Counted from the first letter of the stretch, positions 34,378-43,321 are shown. The stretch is 64,000 nt of DNA from Microbacterium sp. cx-55 (GCF_021117345.1 NZ_CP088261.1:3162001-3226000), one strand, 5' to 3'. Translations and numbers: made by a program. Notes: generated by a model from the sequence alone, not told the origin.

Positions 34378-35454
34378 ATGACCTCATCCACGCTCTGGCA
34401 GCCGTTCACACTCGGACGAGTCGAGCTGCCGCACCGTCTCGCGCTCGCTCCGATGACCCGCAACCGCGCGGAAGCCGACGGAACCCCCGGTCCGATGGTC
34501 GCGGAGTACTACGGGCAGCGCGCGTCGCTCGGCCTCATCATCAGCGAGGGAACACAGCCGTCCGAGGACGGACAGGGATACCTGAACACCCCCGGCATCT
34601 ACACGGACGCGCACATCGCCGGATGGCGCGGAGTCGCGGATGCGGTGCACGCGGGTGGTGGATCGCTGTTCATCCAGCTCATGCACGTCGGGCGCACCTC
34701 GCACCCCGACAACACGCCGCATCACCGCCAGCCGATCGCGCCGTCCGCGATCGCGCCGGGACAGGAGATGTTCACCGCCAACGGTCCGCTGCCGATCCCG
34801 ACTCCCCGGGAGATGACGTCCGCCGACATCGCGTCGGTCATCGCCGAGTTCCGGCACGCTGCCGCGTCGGCCATCGCCGCCGGCGCGGACGGTGTCGAGA
34901 TCCACGGCGCCAACGGGTACCTGCTGCACCAGTTCCTCTCCCCGAACGCCAACCACCGCACCGACGCATACGGCGGGTCGGTCGAGAACCGTTCGCGCTT
35001 CGTGATCGAGGTCGCTCAGGCCGTCGCGGACGAGATCGGCAGCGACCTGGTCGGCATCCGCCTCTCTCCGGCCATGCCGCTCGGCGGCATCGACGAGGGC
35101 GACGCCGAGAGTGTTCGTGCGCAGTACCGTCAGCTCGTCGGTGCGCTCGCGCCGCTGAACCTCGCGTACCTGCACGTGCACCACGTGGGCGACGACGAAC
35201 TGCTGCGCTCGCTGCGCGAGATCTGGCCGACCGCCGTTGTCGTCGTGCGTTACGGGCGCACCCGCGAGCAGATCGCCGACGACATCGACGCCGGCCTCGC
35301 CGACATCGCTCCGCTCGGACGTTTCGCCATCGCGAACCCCGACGTCGTCGAGCGCCTCCGCACCGACGCCCCGTTCACCGAGCTGGACCCCGCGACGCTG
35401 TACGCCGGCGGCGCCACCGGCTACACGGACTACCCGACGCTCACCGCATCCTGA
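34378..35454 (+). CDS. Old-yellow-enzyme NADH:flavin oxidoreductase / ene-reductase
   Basis: A 358-residue FMN enzyme that reduces activated C=C bonds or nitro compounds. It shows the OYE barrel start LWQPFTLGRVELPHRLALAPMTR, the catalytic region HGANGYLLHQFLSP and the phosphate-binding DAYGGSVENR. Most similar in layout to NemA/xenobiotic reductases. AAGGA precedes the ATG at 34378. It probably forms an operon with the SDR gene 73 bases downstream under control of the divergent TetR. Confidence 0.92.
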   Translation: MTSSTLWQPFTLGRVELPHRLALAPMTRNRAEADGTPGPMVAEYYGQRASLGLIISEGTQPSEDGQGYLNTPGIYTDAHIAGWRGVADAVHAGGGSLFIQLMHVGRTSHPDNTPHHRQPIAPSAIAPGQEMFTANGPLPIPTPREMTSADIASVIAEFRHAAASAIAAGADGVEIHGANGYLLHQFLSPNANHRTDAYGGSVENRSRFVIEVAQAVADEIGSDLVGIRLSPAMPLGGIDEGDAESVRAQYRQLVGALAPLNLAYLHVHHVGDDELLRSLREIWPTAVVVVRYGRTREQIADDIDAGLADIAPLGRFAIANPDVVERLRTDAPFTELDPATLYAGGATGYTDYPTLTAS

Positions 35455-35527
35455 CACCCCGCATGCTCCGGCCCGCTCGGGCCGGAGCACGCCCCCTCAT
35501 CCCCACCGAACAGAAAGCCTTCACCCC

Positions 35528-36232
35528 ATGCCTTCACTCAACGGAGCTGTCGTCCTCGTCACCGGTGCGAACGGCGGTATCGGCACGCACTTCGTCCGCG
35601 ACGCCCTCGCACGCGGGGCCGCCAAGGTCTACGCATCCGCCCGCACGCCCCGCGACTGGGACGACGAGCGCATCGTGCCCCTCACCCTCGATGTGACCGA
35701 CGGCGCGTCGATCGCCGCGGCCGTCGCGGCCGCGCCCGACGTCACCGTTCTCATCAACAACGCCGGCGCCTCGACCCCGACCCCCGGGATCCTGTCGCAC
35801 AGCGACGAGGAGATCCGTGCGAACGTCGAGACGAACTTCCTCGGACCGCTCTTCCTCGCCCGTGCGTTCGCTCCGATCCTGTCGGCGAACGCGCCCTCCG
35901 CGATCATCGACATCCACTCGGGACTGTCCTGGTACGCGGTCGCCGGCATCTACAGCGCAACCAAGGCCGCGCTGTGGTCGGCCACGAACTCGCTGCGCAT
36001 CGAGCTCGCACCGGCGGGCGTCCATGTCGTCGGCGTGCACGTGGGCTACGTCGACACTGCGATGACCGCGAACGTCACCGACCCGAAGCTCGACCCCGCC
36101 GTCCTGGTCGCGAAAGTCTTGGACGCTACCGAGGCCGACGAGTACGAGGTGCTGGCCGACGAGACGTCGGTGCAGCTCAAGGCCGCGCTGAGCGCCCCCC
36201 TCGAGGCGCTCTACCCGCAGCTCGCCAAGTAA
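35528..36232 (+). CDS. SDR family oxidoreductase
   Basis: A 234-residue classical short-chain dehydrogenase: TGANGGIGTHF nucleotide motif, NNAGAS, Ser in IHSGLSWY and Tyr/Lys in YSATKAAL. Length and the C-terminal VHVGYVDTAM segment match common NADPH-dependent SDRs of unknown substrate. It lies downstream of the ene-reductase and is followed by a strong bidirectional terminator. Confidence 0.9.
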   Translation: MPSLNGAVVLVTGANGGIGTHFVRDALARGAAKVYASARTPRDWDDERIVPLTLDVTDGASIAAAVAAAPDVTVLINNAGASTPTPGILSHSDEEIRANVETNFLGPLFLARAFAPILSANAPSAIIDIHSGLSWYAVAGIYSATKAALWSATNSLRIELAPAGVHVVGVHVGYVDTAMTANVTDPKLDPAVLVAKVLDATEADEYEVLADETSVQLKAALSAPLEALYPQLAK

Positions 36233-36238
36233 CGCACC

Positions 36239-36284
36239 CACACAGCGACGCCCCGGGCCGATCGGTCCGGGGCGTCGCTGTGTG
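36239..36284. terminator. Bidirectional terminator between SDR and quinone oxidoreductase-like genes
   Basis: An 18-bp stem (36239-36256 with 36267-36284; the inner 16 pairs read CACAGCGACGCCCCGG and its complement) with a 10-base loop. It lies between two convergent genes ending at 36232 and 36293. Confidence 0.88.
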
Positions 36285-36292
36285 TCAGGGGA

Positions 36293-37288
36293 TCACGGGT
36301 GGGTGACCACGGCTTTCCCGCGGATGCTGCCGCCCGCCAGGGACTCGACGCCCGTCACGGTGTCATCGAACGAGAAGACCCGACCGACGATCGGGCGGAT
36401 CGCGCCGCTCTCGATGAGCGCCGTGATCTCGCGGAGCTGGTCGCCGCTCGCGTGCATCAGGAGGAAGCGGTAGCTCACGCCGAGCTTCTTCGCCTGCGCA
36501 CGCACCTTGCGGCTGAGCGCCGTCACGGCGAGCCGAAGCACCGGGTTGAGCCCGGCGGCAGCGGCGAAGTCGGACGTCGGCGGACCCGAGATGCCGATGG
36601 CGAGGCCCCCGCGCCGCAGCACCCGGAGGGAGCGCTCGAGGTTCTCGCCACCGAGACTGTCGAGCACGAGGTCGTACCCGCTGAGGCGCTTTTCGAAGTC
36701 CTCGCTGCGGTAGTCGATCACGTGGTCCGCACCGAGCTCGCGGACGAAGTCGGCGTTGCGTGCGCTGGCAGTGGTTGCCACCTCGGCGCCCAGGTGCTTA
36801 GCGAGCTGGATCGCGATCGATCCGACGCCGCCGGCTCCGGCGTGGATGAGCACCTTCTGACCGGGCTGGACGTCACCGATCTCGACGAGCGCCTGCCACG
36901 CGGTCAGCGCGACGAGAGGCAGCGATCCGGCTTCCTCCATCGTGAGGGATGCGGGGCGCAGAGCCGCATCGTCTTCGTGGACGGCGATACGCTCCGCGAA
37001 CGTTCCGATCCGGAAGTCGCGGGGGCGGGCATACACCTCGTCACCGGGCCGGAACCCTCGCACTCGGGCACCGACGCGGATGACGGTCCCCGCGACATCG
37101 TGGCCGAGCGTGAGGGGCAGTCGGTACGGCAGGATCTGCCGGAACTCACCGGCGCGGATCTTCTCGTCGAGCTGATTGAGGCCCGCCGCCTGCACGCGCA
37201 CGAGGATGTCGTGGTCACCCACGGTCGGTTCGGGCATATCCGCTTCGTGCACGGCGGTCTTGTACTTCGAGACGACGAACGCTCTCAT
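36293..37288 (-). CDS. NADP-dependent quinone oxidoreductase-like MDR enzyme
   Basis: A 331-residue zinc-free medium-chain dehydrogenase/reductase: GroES-like start (VGDHDILVRVQAAGLNQLDEKIRAG), Rossmann motif IHAGAGGVGSIAIQLAK and TASARNADFVRELGADHVIDY. No structural or catalytic zinc cysteines. It probably reduces quinones or enones with NADPH. Co-directional with and 55 bases downstream of the alpha/beta hydrolase gene, sharing its promoter. Confidence 0.9.
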   Translation of the reverse strand: MRAFVVSKYKTAVHEADMPEPTVGDHDILVRVQAAGLNQLDEKIRAGEFRQILPYRLPLTLGHDVAGTVIRVGARVRGFRPGDEVYARPRDFRIGTFAERIAVHEDDAALRPASLTMEEAGSLPLVALTAWQALVEIGDVQPGQKVLIHAGAGGVGSIAIQLAKHLGAEVATTASARNADFVRELGADHVIDYRSEDFEKRLSGYDLVLDSLGGENLERSLRVLRRGGLAIGISGPPTSDFAAAAGLNPVLRLAVTALSRKVRAQAKKLGVSYRFLLMHASGDQLREITALIESGAIRPIVGRVFSFDDTVTGVESLAGGSIRGKAVVTHP

Positions 37289-37343
37289 GGCTGGTGGTTC
37301 CTTCGGTTCTGGTGTGGATGGGGAGGTCGAGGCGCGAGCCGGC

Positions 37344-38192
37344 TCAGCGGCGCAAGAAGTCGCGCGCTCGGACGACGACGTCGAGGGCGTTCTGGGAGAC
37401 GACGCCGTGGCCCGAGTCGTCGAACACCGCGAGATCCGCGTCCGGGAAGATCCGCCTCAGGGCGGACGCATTCGCGATCGGCACGACCCGATCGTTCTGA
37501 CCGTGCAGCAGGAGCACCGGGCCCGCGAAGGGCGAGGTCGTGACGAGCGGGCGAAGACCCCACCGGTGCACGGCGGAGATCTGAGTGCGAAGAACCGTCG
37601 GGCTGACCGCGGCATCCCGATCGCCGGCGCGCTCCGTGAGGCGGGCGAGGTACGCCCGGGCCGCCTTCTTCCCGCCCGCCGTGCGGGTGAAGAAAAGGTA
37701 GGTGCGCGGGTTGGTGAAAGTGATCGCACCGCGGACGATTCCGCCGACCATGACCCCCGTCATCTTCGCGAGGTGCGGGCCACCGGCGGGGCCGCTACTG
37801 GAGAGGATGAGCCTCTCCACGAGCTCCGGCGCTTGCGCGACGACTTCCTGCGCGACCATCCCGCCCATCGACATGCCGAAAAGGTCGATCCGGTGCAGGC
37901 CGAGTGCGGCGAGCGCCGAGATCACATCGCCCGCCATCTCCTCGATGGATCCGCGCACCTGCCCACCCGACCGACCGACGCCGCGGTAGCCGAGGAGCAC
38001 AACCCGGCGGTCACCCGCGAGGCCGTCGAGAACGCGCGGATCGCCGTCGTCGAGATTCGCGGCGAGGTGGTTCAGCACGACGAGAGGGAGCCCGTCCGCG
38101 GTGCCGAATTCGCGGTAGACGATATCGACTCCGTCGACCGTCACGGTCCGCGTGGCGGCATCGCGGAACCGGATGGTGCCTTCGAGCGTCAT
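37344..38192 (-). CDS. Alpha/beta hydrolase
   Basis: A 282-residue cytoplasmic hydrolase: RVVLLGYRGVGRSGG, nucleophile elbow FGMSMGGMVAQEV, acid region GQNDRVVP and catalytic His in DSGHGVV. It resembles haloperoxidase-like or lactone hydrolases; substrate unknown. AAAGG precedes the ATG and a well-formed promoter lies 36 bases upstream. First of a two-gene operon with the quinone oxidoreductase-like gene. Confidence 0.88.
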   Translation of the reverse strand: MTLEGTIRFRDAATRTVTVDGVDIVYREFGTADGLPLVVLNHLAANLDDGDPRVLDGLAGDRRVVLLGYRGVGRSGGQVRGSIEEMAGDVISALAALGLHRIDLFGMSMGGMVAQEVVAQAPELVERLILSSSGPAGGPHLAKMTGVMVGGIVRGAITFTNPRTYLFFTRTAGGKKAARAYLARLTERAGDRDAAVSPTVLRTQISAVHRWGLRPLVTTSPFAGPVLLLHGQNDRVVPIANASALRRIFPDADLAVFDDSGHGVVSQNALDVVVRARDFLRR

Positions 38193-38227
38193 GGTCAGCC
38201 TTTCGCTAAGTTTTCCGAGCTACCTCA

Positions 38228-38256
38228 ATCATGAGCGCACTCATATATTTTGTCAA
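38228..38256 (-). promoter_or_regulatory. Consensus promoter with overlapping palindrome
   Basis: On the minus strand TTGACA (38256-38251) and CATGAT (38233-38228) are 17 bases apart, the best sigma-70-type promoter I saw in the window. The palindrome ATGAGCGCACTCAT (38231-38244) fills the spacer and -10, so a repressor bound there would block the hydrolase/oxidoreductase operon. Which regulator binds it is unknown. Confidence 0.75.
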
Positions 38257-38290
38257 GAGCCACCGTGGCCTCTCGAGGCGTTCGCCGCGC

Positions 38291-38306
38291 TTCAGCCGCG
38301 GTTCAG
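38291..38306 (+). promoter_or_regulatory. TTCAG direct repeats before the response regulator gene
   Basis: Two TTCAG copies start 11 bases apart (38291 and 38302), about 25 bases before the response regulator ATG. The same motif with 10-11-base spacing recurs three times before the PepSY gene (40307, 40317, 40328). One-turn direct repeats are the usual OmpR/PhoB-type site, so autoregulation is inferred. Confidence 0.6.
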
Positions 38307-38330
38307 GCTGCGCCCGCCACACTGAGAAGG

Positions 38331-39008
38331 ATGCGAATTCTGGTGGTGGACGACGAGGTGCGCCTCGCGGATGGCGTACGCCGAGGCCTCGAGGCCGAGG
38401 GCTTCGCGGTCGACGTCGCGAACAACGGTGTCGACGGACTCTGGCGGGCGCGCGAGACCCGGTACGACGCGATCGTGCTCGACCTGATGATGCCCGGCAT
38501 GAGCGGATGGAAGGTCTGCGCCGCCCTCCGCAGCGAAGAGAACTGGACACCCGTCCTGATGCTCACCGCCAAGGATGGCGAGTGGGACCAGGTCGAGGCC
38601 CTTGAGACCGGCGCCGACGACTTCGTCACCAAGCCGTTCTCGTTCGTCGTGCTCGTCGCACGACTTCGCGCACTGATCCGCCGCGGCGGTGTCGCGCGGC
38701 CGGTCGTGCTCGAAGCGGGCGACCTGCGCGTCGACCCGGGCGCCCGACGGGTGTGGCGTGGTGAGACGCCGATCGAGCTGACCGCGCGCGAGTTCGCGGT
38801 GCTTGAGCACCTCATCCGCCACCGCGGTCACGTGCTTTCCAAGCGAGATGTCCTCGATGGCGTGTGGGACGACGATTTCGACGGCGACCCGAACATCGTC
38901 GAGGTGTATGTCGGTCACTTGCGACGAAAGGTCGACCGCCCGTTCGGTCGCGAGGCGATCGAGACTGTGCGCGGTGCCGGATACCGACTGGCGGCAGACG
39001 GTGGCTAG
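38331..39008 (+). CDS. OmpR/PhoB-type response regulator
   Basis: A 225-residue regulator with a receiver domain (VVDDE near residue 6, phosphoacceptor Asp51 in VLDLMMPG, Lys in VTKPFSF) and a C-terminal winged helix (LTAREFAVLEHLIRHRGHVL, VEVYVGHLRRKVD). It is phosphorylated by the histidine kinase whose GTG start overlaps its end by 8 bases. Likely target: the PepSY-like membrane protein gene downstream. The signal is unknown. Confidence 0.95.
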   Translation: MRILVVDDEVRLADGVRRGLEAEGFAVDVANNGVDGLWRARETRYDAIVLDLMMPGMSGWKVCAALRSEENWTPVLMLTAKDGEWDQVEALETGADDFVTKPFSFVVLVARLRALIRRGGVARPVVLEAGDLRVDPGARRVWRGETPIELTAREFAVLEHLIRHRGHVLSKRDVLDGVWDDDFDGDPNIVEVYVGHLRRKVDRPFGREAIETVRGAGYRLAADGG

Positions 39009-40299
39009 GCTCCGCTCGGTGCGCGCCCGGGCGACGCTCGGCGCGACGCTCGTGGTGGCGGCGGTCATGATCGTCGGCGCCCTCGGCTTCTCCCACCTGT
39101 TGAGCACGAGCATGCGGGATGCCGTCGAGCGCGCGGGAGAAGTGCGCGCGGAAGAGCTCGCGGCGCGGATCGAGGCCGAGGGCCCCTCGGCCGTCTCCAC
39201 CCGCGAAGACGAAGTCGTGCAGCTTCTCTCCCCGGACGGCGACATCATCGCGGCCAGTGAGGACGCGGCGGGGCTCGGCGCCGCATCCGCCGATGAATCG
39301 CGCGTCGTCACGATCGATGACGAGCCCGTTCTGCTGGTGAGCGAAGAGCTCGACGACGACCGCATCCTTGTCGTCGGCGTCTCGATGGAAGACGACGTGG
39401 AGACCCTCGGTACCGCGGCGGCGCTGCTGACGGTCGCCGTGCCCGCGGTGATCCTGCTGGTCGCGGGAACCACGTGGGTCGTCGTGGGTCGCGCGCTCCG
39501 CCCGGTCGCGCGCATCCGGGAGAAGGTCGACGTGATCTCGGCGGATCGGCTGAGTGAACGCGTGCCCGTGCCGAGCTCGGGCGACGAGATCGCCGCCCTG
39601 GCGACGACGATGAACGGGATGCTCGACCGCCTCGACGACGCCGCGCGAGCGCAGCGCCGATTCGTCTCCGACGCGTCGCACGAATTGCGTTCTCCCCTGG
39701 CGACCATCCGTCAGTACGCCGAGCTCGCCGACGCGCACCCGGAGACGACGAGCGTGACCGAACTGGCGCAGGTCGTGCGCGAAGAGGGCCTGCGCCTGCA
39801 GGGCCTGGTCGACGCGCTGCTGCTGCTCGCGCGGCTCGACGAGGGCGACGACGGCCGCCGGGAATCCGTCGACCTCGACGACGTCGCGCTGGCGGAGGCC
39901 GCACGGTTGCGGGGGATCGGGATGGATGTCGACAGCTCGGGCATCGGCCCGGCGCGGGTGTCTGCGGATCCTCGCTTGATCGGCCAGCTCGCACGCAACC
40001 TCGTCGACAATGCCGCGCGTCACGCCCGCGAGCGCATCGCGGTGAGCGTGACGCAGCGCGGGAACGTCGCGGTGCTCGTCGTGGAGGACGACGGGGAGGG
40101 GATCGCCCCCGAGGAGCGCGACCGCGTGTTCGAGCGGTTCGTGCGTCTCGACGATGCGCGGGCGCGGGATGCGGGGGGCAGCGGCCTCGGGCTCTCAATC
40201 GTGCGCGGCGTCGCGGAGGCCGCACACGGCTCGGTGACCGTCGACGACTCGCGCTGGGCCGGAGCGCGGTTCACGGTGACCCTTCCCGCCGCTTCCTGA
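39001..40299 (+). CDS. Sensor histidine kinase
   Basis: A 432-residue inner-membrane kinase. Two membrane segments (about 12-34 and 140-163) frame an acidic extracytoplasmic sensor domain of ~105 residues. A HAMP region is followed by HisKA with His227 in SDASHELRSPLATI and an HATPase domain (NLVDNAARHA, DDGEGI, GSGLGLSIVRGVAEA). The GTG at 39001 overlaps the regulator gene. An acidic sensor loop would suit cations or cationic peptides, but that is a guess. Confidence 0.94.
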   Translation: MARLRSVRARATLGATLVVAAVMIVGALGFSHLLSTSMRDAVERAGEVRAEELAARIEAEGPSAVSTREDEVVQLLSPDGDIIAASEDAAGLGAASADESRVVTIDDEPVLLVSEELDDDRILVVGVSMEDDVETLGTAAALLTVAVPAVILLVAGTTWVVVGRALRPVARIREKVDVISADRLSERVPVPSSGDEIAALATTMNGMLDRLDDAARAQRRFVSDASHELRSPLATIRQYAELADAHPETTSVTELAQVVREEGLRLQGLVDALLLLARLDEGDDGRRESVDLDDVALAEAARLRGIGMDVDSSGIGPARVSADPRLIGQLARNLVDNAARHARERIAVSVTQRGNVAVLVVEDDGEGIAPEERDRVFERFVRLDDARARDAGGSGLGLSIVRGVAEAAHGSVTVDDSRWAGARFTVTLPAAS

Positions 40300-40306
40300 A
40301 GGACCC

Positions 40307-40332
40307 TTCAGGAGACTTCAGGTGCGCTTCAG
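40307..40332 (+). promoter_or_regulatory. TTCAG triple direct repeat before the PepSY-like gene
   Basis: TTCAG occurs at 40307, 40317 and 40328 (spacings 10 and 11), between the kinase stop and the ATG at 40356. The motif is shared with the region before the response regulator, which fits a binding array for that regulator. Confidence 0.6.
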
Positions 40333-40355
40333 CACCCCGGCGGCACCATCGGGTC

Positions 40356-41036
40356 ATGACCGATTCGCGTAACAACACTCCGACCAGCCCGTCCGACTCC
40401 CCCGCCGTCGTCCCCGACGACACGTCGCCCGCATCCACCCGCTCCCGCGGTCGCCGCGGCCTGTGGATCGGCGGCGGCGCGGTTCTCGCCGGCCTCGTGC
40501 TCGTCGGCGGCGGTGCCGCGATCGGGGCGGCCATCGCCGACGACCACGACGACGACGATCGCGACAGCTCGGCCGTCGCGGCCCGAGACGGGCAGACCGG
40601 CGCCGTCTCCGCCGCGAACGTGGGCACCGCATCCGCGGCCGACCTCATCCGCGTCGTCGAGAGCGCCTCGACCCTCGCGGAGGGCGACGCGATCGCGATC
40701 GACGCCGAGCGCGACGGCGCCTGGGACGTCACCTTCGTGACCGCCTCGGGTGACGAGTCCGAGGTTCGGGTGCCCGCATCCGGTGCCCCCTCCGTCCTCT
40801 CGACCGAGATCGCCGACGCCGACGACACCCGCCCCGCGGGCGCGCTCGACAACGCGACGATCGAGTCGATCGTCGCCGCGGCCCTCGCCGACACGGACGG
40901 CACGGTCACCCAGATCGAGATCGACGACGACGGTCGTGGCACCTACGACGTGGTCGTGCAGGTCGCCGACGGTCGCACGGTCGACATCGAGCTCGACGCC
41001 GACCTGACGGTCACGTCGTCGCGCATCGACGACTGA
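40356..41036 (+). CDS. PepSY-like domain membrane-anchored protein
   Basis: A 226-residue protein. A Ser/Pro-rich N-terminus precedes one membrane segment (residues about 34-60) and an Asp-rich stalk (DDHDDDDRD). The outer part holds two PepSY-like units (AADLIRVVESASTL..., ATIESIVAAALADTDGTVTQIEIDDDGRGTYD in pieces). Such proteins are often controlled by the adjacent two-component system and may modulate the sensor or extracellular proteases. Function inferred from context only. Confidence 0.8.
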   Translation: MTDSRNNTPTSPSDSPAVVPDDTSPASTRSRGRRGLWIGGGAVLAGLVLVGGGAAIGAAIADDHDDDDRDSSAVAARDGQTGAVSAANVGTASAADLIRVVESASTLAEGDAIAIDAERDGAWDVTFVTASGDESEVRVPASGAPSVLSTEIADADDTRPAGALDNATIESIVAAALADTDGTVTQIEIDDDGRGTYDVVVQVADGRTVDIELDADLTVTSSRIDD

Positions 41037-41133
41037 CCCGCGGCGCCGCCCTGCGGTCTGCGTGTCGGTGCCCGTGTGTAGCATCGCACGCACATCCGGG
41101 TCGTCGTGTGCCGGCCGGGGGAAGGACTCGGAC

Positions 41134-41571
41134 ATGGACGGCGATGCGCTGCAGCAGCGCGCCCGGAACCGGGTGAACGAGCTTCCCGGTGCTGACCTCG
41201 AGCACCCGTTCGGCCCGGAGTGGGAGGTCTTCAAGGTGCGAAACAAGGTGTTCCTGCTCATGACAGAGCGGAACGGCGCGCCGGTCGTGACCGTCAAGGT
41301 CGACCCGGAAGACGGCAAGGCGCTGTGTGAGCAGTACGCGGGCATCACGCCCGGCTACCACATGAACAAGCGACACTGGATCACCGTGTATCCCGACGGA
41401 GGCGTGCCGGCGTCTCTCCTGGAAGATCTCGTGACGGAGTCCTACCTACTCGTCGTCGGCAGGCTTCCGCGCGCGAAGCGGCCGGTCGATCCCGCCCTGT
41501 TCGGTGACCACCGCTCCCAAGACGTCCCGCCTGAGCGCACCGTCGACGGCGCCGGAGAGAGCTCGTCGTGA
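41134..41571 (+). CDS. MmcQ/YjbR family protein
   Basis: A 145-residue protein of the CyaY-like MmcQ/YjbR family: HPFGPEWEVFKVRNKVFLLM, VTVKVDPEDGKALCEQY and GYHMNKRHWITV are characteristic. Family members adopt a double-wing fold and may bind DNA; the role is unclear. GAAGGA precedes the ATG at 41134. The 157 bases that follow, up to hutD, show no convincing gene. Confidence 0.87.
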   Translation: MDGDALQQRARNRVNELPGADLEHPFGPEWEVFKVRNKVFLLMTERNGAPVVTVKVDPEDGKALCEQYAGITPGYHMNKRHWITVYPDGGVPASLLEDLVTESYLLVVGRLPRAKRPVDPALFGDHRSQDVPPERTVDGAGESSS

Positions 41572-41728
41572 ACGGGCAACCTTCGCTGTTCGACCCACTG
41601 GGCGCAGCTTCGCGAGGGCGGACCCGGCCTCGAGAAGCACGAGCCGGATGGCGACGACACGGCGTGATGCGCGTGAGCGGCGGGCGGTGACAGCCGGTCG
41701 CAGCTCACCGATTGCCTACACTTCCGAG

Positions 41729-42265
41729 GTGACCAGTCTCGAGGTGCGCCGGCCCTTTTCGGCGCGTGCCGCCCGCCCGTGGGCGAACGGTGCGGGAACG
41801 ACCACGGAGCTCGTGGATTTCGGCGAGAGCGCCTTCCTCACACCCGAATCATCCCGCTGGCGGCTCAGCGTCGCCCGGCTGGATCGCGAGGCACCGTTTT
41901 CGCGATTGCCTGGTCACCGACGGATGTTCGTCCCGATCGGCGGGGACGTGGTCCTCGACATCGACGGACGCGCCCAGGAGGCACCGGAGGGGATGGTGGT
42001 CGAGTTCGACGGCGGCTCGGAAGTGACCATGTCCTGGTTGTCGTCGCCCTGCCATGCGGTGAACCTGATGGTCGACGGCTTCTCCGCGCGGTCGCCCTCC
42101 CTGTCCTCAGCGACGACGGAGTTGGCGATCGATGACGGGGTCGTTGTGGTCGTCGCGTTGAGCGCAGGGCCGGAGTTCGGGATGTTCGATCTGCTCACCC
42201 CGTCTCATCACGACGAGGGCCACGAGATGCCCAGAAGAGCGTCAGTGGTCACGTTCGTGCACTGA
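41729..42265 (+). CDS. hutD: HutD family protein
   Basis: A 178-residue cupin-like protein of the HutD family: RPWANGAGTTTELV, RLSVARLDREAPFSRLPGHR, MFVPIGGDVVLDI. HutD occurs with histidine-utilisation genes and is thought to bind an intermediate (formylglutamate-like) and to limit hut expression, without known enzymatic activity. The start is taken as the GTG at 41729, as upstream residues do not fit the family. It is separated from the other hut genes by the convergent ABC transporter operon. Confidence 0.85.
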   Translation: MTSLEVRRPFSARAARPWANGAGTTTELVDFGESAFLTPESSRWRLSVARLDREAPFSRLPGHRRMFVPIGGDVVLDIDGRAQEAPEGMVVEFDGGSEVTMSWLSSPCHAVNLMVDGFSARSPSLSSATTELAIDDGVVVVVALSAGPEFGMFDLLTPSHHDEGHEMPRRASVVTFVH

Positions 42266-42279
42266 TACGCCAAACGGGT

Positions 42280-42321
42280 GATGGCGTCCGGGCGGTCTGT
42301 TCCGTCCGCCCGGACGCCATC
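42280..42321. terminator. Bidirectional terminator between hutD and the ABC transporter operon
   Basis: GATGGCGTCCGGGCGG (42280-42295) and its perfect complement (42306-42321) form a 16-bp stem with a 10-base loop, between genes ending at 42265 (plus) and 42336 (minus). Confidence 0.9.
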
Positions 42322-42335
42322 GAGGATCGGTCGTT

Positions 42336-43250
42336 CTAGACCAGATCGTTGTCCTGCAGCCAGCCGAGGGCGACGGCGGCGATGTCTTCACCGTCGGCGA
42401 TCTGGGTGTTGAGGTCGATCAGGTCCTGGGTCGTGAGAATCGCCGACACCGCGTTCAGCGCGTCGGACACCTCCGGCGTGACCTTGTCGGCGTTGATGAC
42501 CGGGACGACGCTCTCGGCCAGGAAGAGTCCCTTGTCGTCGTCCAGGACGACGAACCCTCGACTGGAGATGGCGGGATCGGTGCTGAACACGTTCGCCACC
42601 TGCACCTGGCCGTTGGTGAGCGCGTCGACGGTGAGCGGGCCGCCCGCATCCAGCGGCACGAACTCTCCGAAGGTCAGGCCGTACACGGACTGGAGGCCGA
42701 GAACGCCGTTCTGTCGGGTCTGCCATTCGGCAGCGGCACCGAGCGCGAGCTGGCCGGCGACCGGTTCGAGGTCGGACATGTTCGCCAGACCGTATTCGTC
42801 CGCCGTCGCCTGTGTGACGGCGAGCACATCCTTGTCTTCCGCATCGGCGGGCTCGAGCATGGCCAGGCCCTCCGGGAGCTTCGCGTCGAGCTCGTCGAGC
42901 ACCTCGTCGCGCGTGACCACGGTCGTCTCGGGCTCCAGGTAGGAGAGGAAGGCTCCGGAGTATTCGGGCATGAGGTCGAGCGATCCGTCGAGCAGGGCCG
43001 GGACCGTGATCTCGCGGCTTCCGACATTGAACCTCTCGGTCACGTCGACGCCGGCCGCGCTCAGCGCCTGCGAGTAGATGCTCGCCAGCAGCTGGCTCTC
43101 CGGGAAGTCGGCCGAGCCGATGACGATCGATGAGCTCGAGGCACTGGAGTCGTCTCCCGCATCCAGCGGGTCCGAGCCTCCGGAGCAACCTGCGAGGGCG
43201 ACGGCCGTGACGGCGAGACCCGTAGCGAGGAGAAGGGCTTTCTTCTTCAT
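42336..43250 (-). CDS. Quaternary-amine-type (OpuBC/ProX) substrate-binding lipoprotein
   Basis: A 304-residue lipoprotein (lipobox LAGC near residues 20-23) of the glycine-betaine receptor family: IVIGSADFPESQLLASIYSQ, VGSREITVPALLDGSLDLMPEYSGAF and NGQVQVANVFSTDP are hallmark segments. The superfamily binds quaternary amines, but also histidine (HutX of HutXWV) and ergothioneine (EgtU). Its place beside hut genes points to a histidine-related ligand, possibly a betaine. Last gene of the transporter operon, 71 bases after the permease. Confidence 0.9.
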   Translation of the reverse strand: MKKKALLLATGLAVTAVALAGCSGGSDPLDAGDDSSASSSSIVIGSADFPESQLLASIYSQALSAAGVDVTERFNVGSREITVPALLDGSLDLMPEYSGAFLSYLEPETTVVTRDEVLDELDAKLPEGLAMLEPADAEDKDVLAVTQATADEYGLANMSDLEPVAGQLALGAAAEWQTRQNGVLGLQSVYGLTFGEFVPLDAGGPLTVDALTNGQVQVANVFSTDPAISSRGFVVLDDDKGLFLAESVVPVINADKVTPEVSDALNAVSAILTTQDLIDLNTQIADGEDIAAVALGWLQDNDLV

Positions 43251-43321
43251 GCTGTGTTCCTTGTCATGTTCGGGTGGAGCATCGGGGTGGTGCATCGGGT
43301 GGTGGTGCGGTTCGTGTGGAC

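Noticed and set aside
41572..41728. Possible leader or small gene before hutD
   Set aside because: Open frames are short and carry no ribosome site or recognisable pattern.
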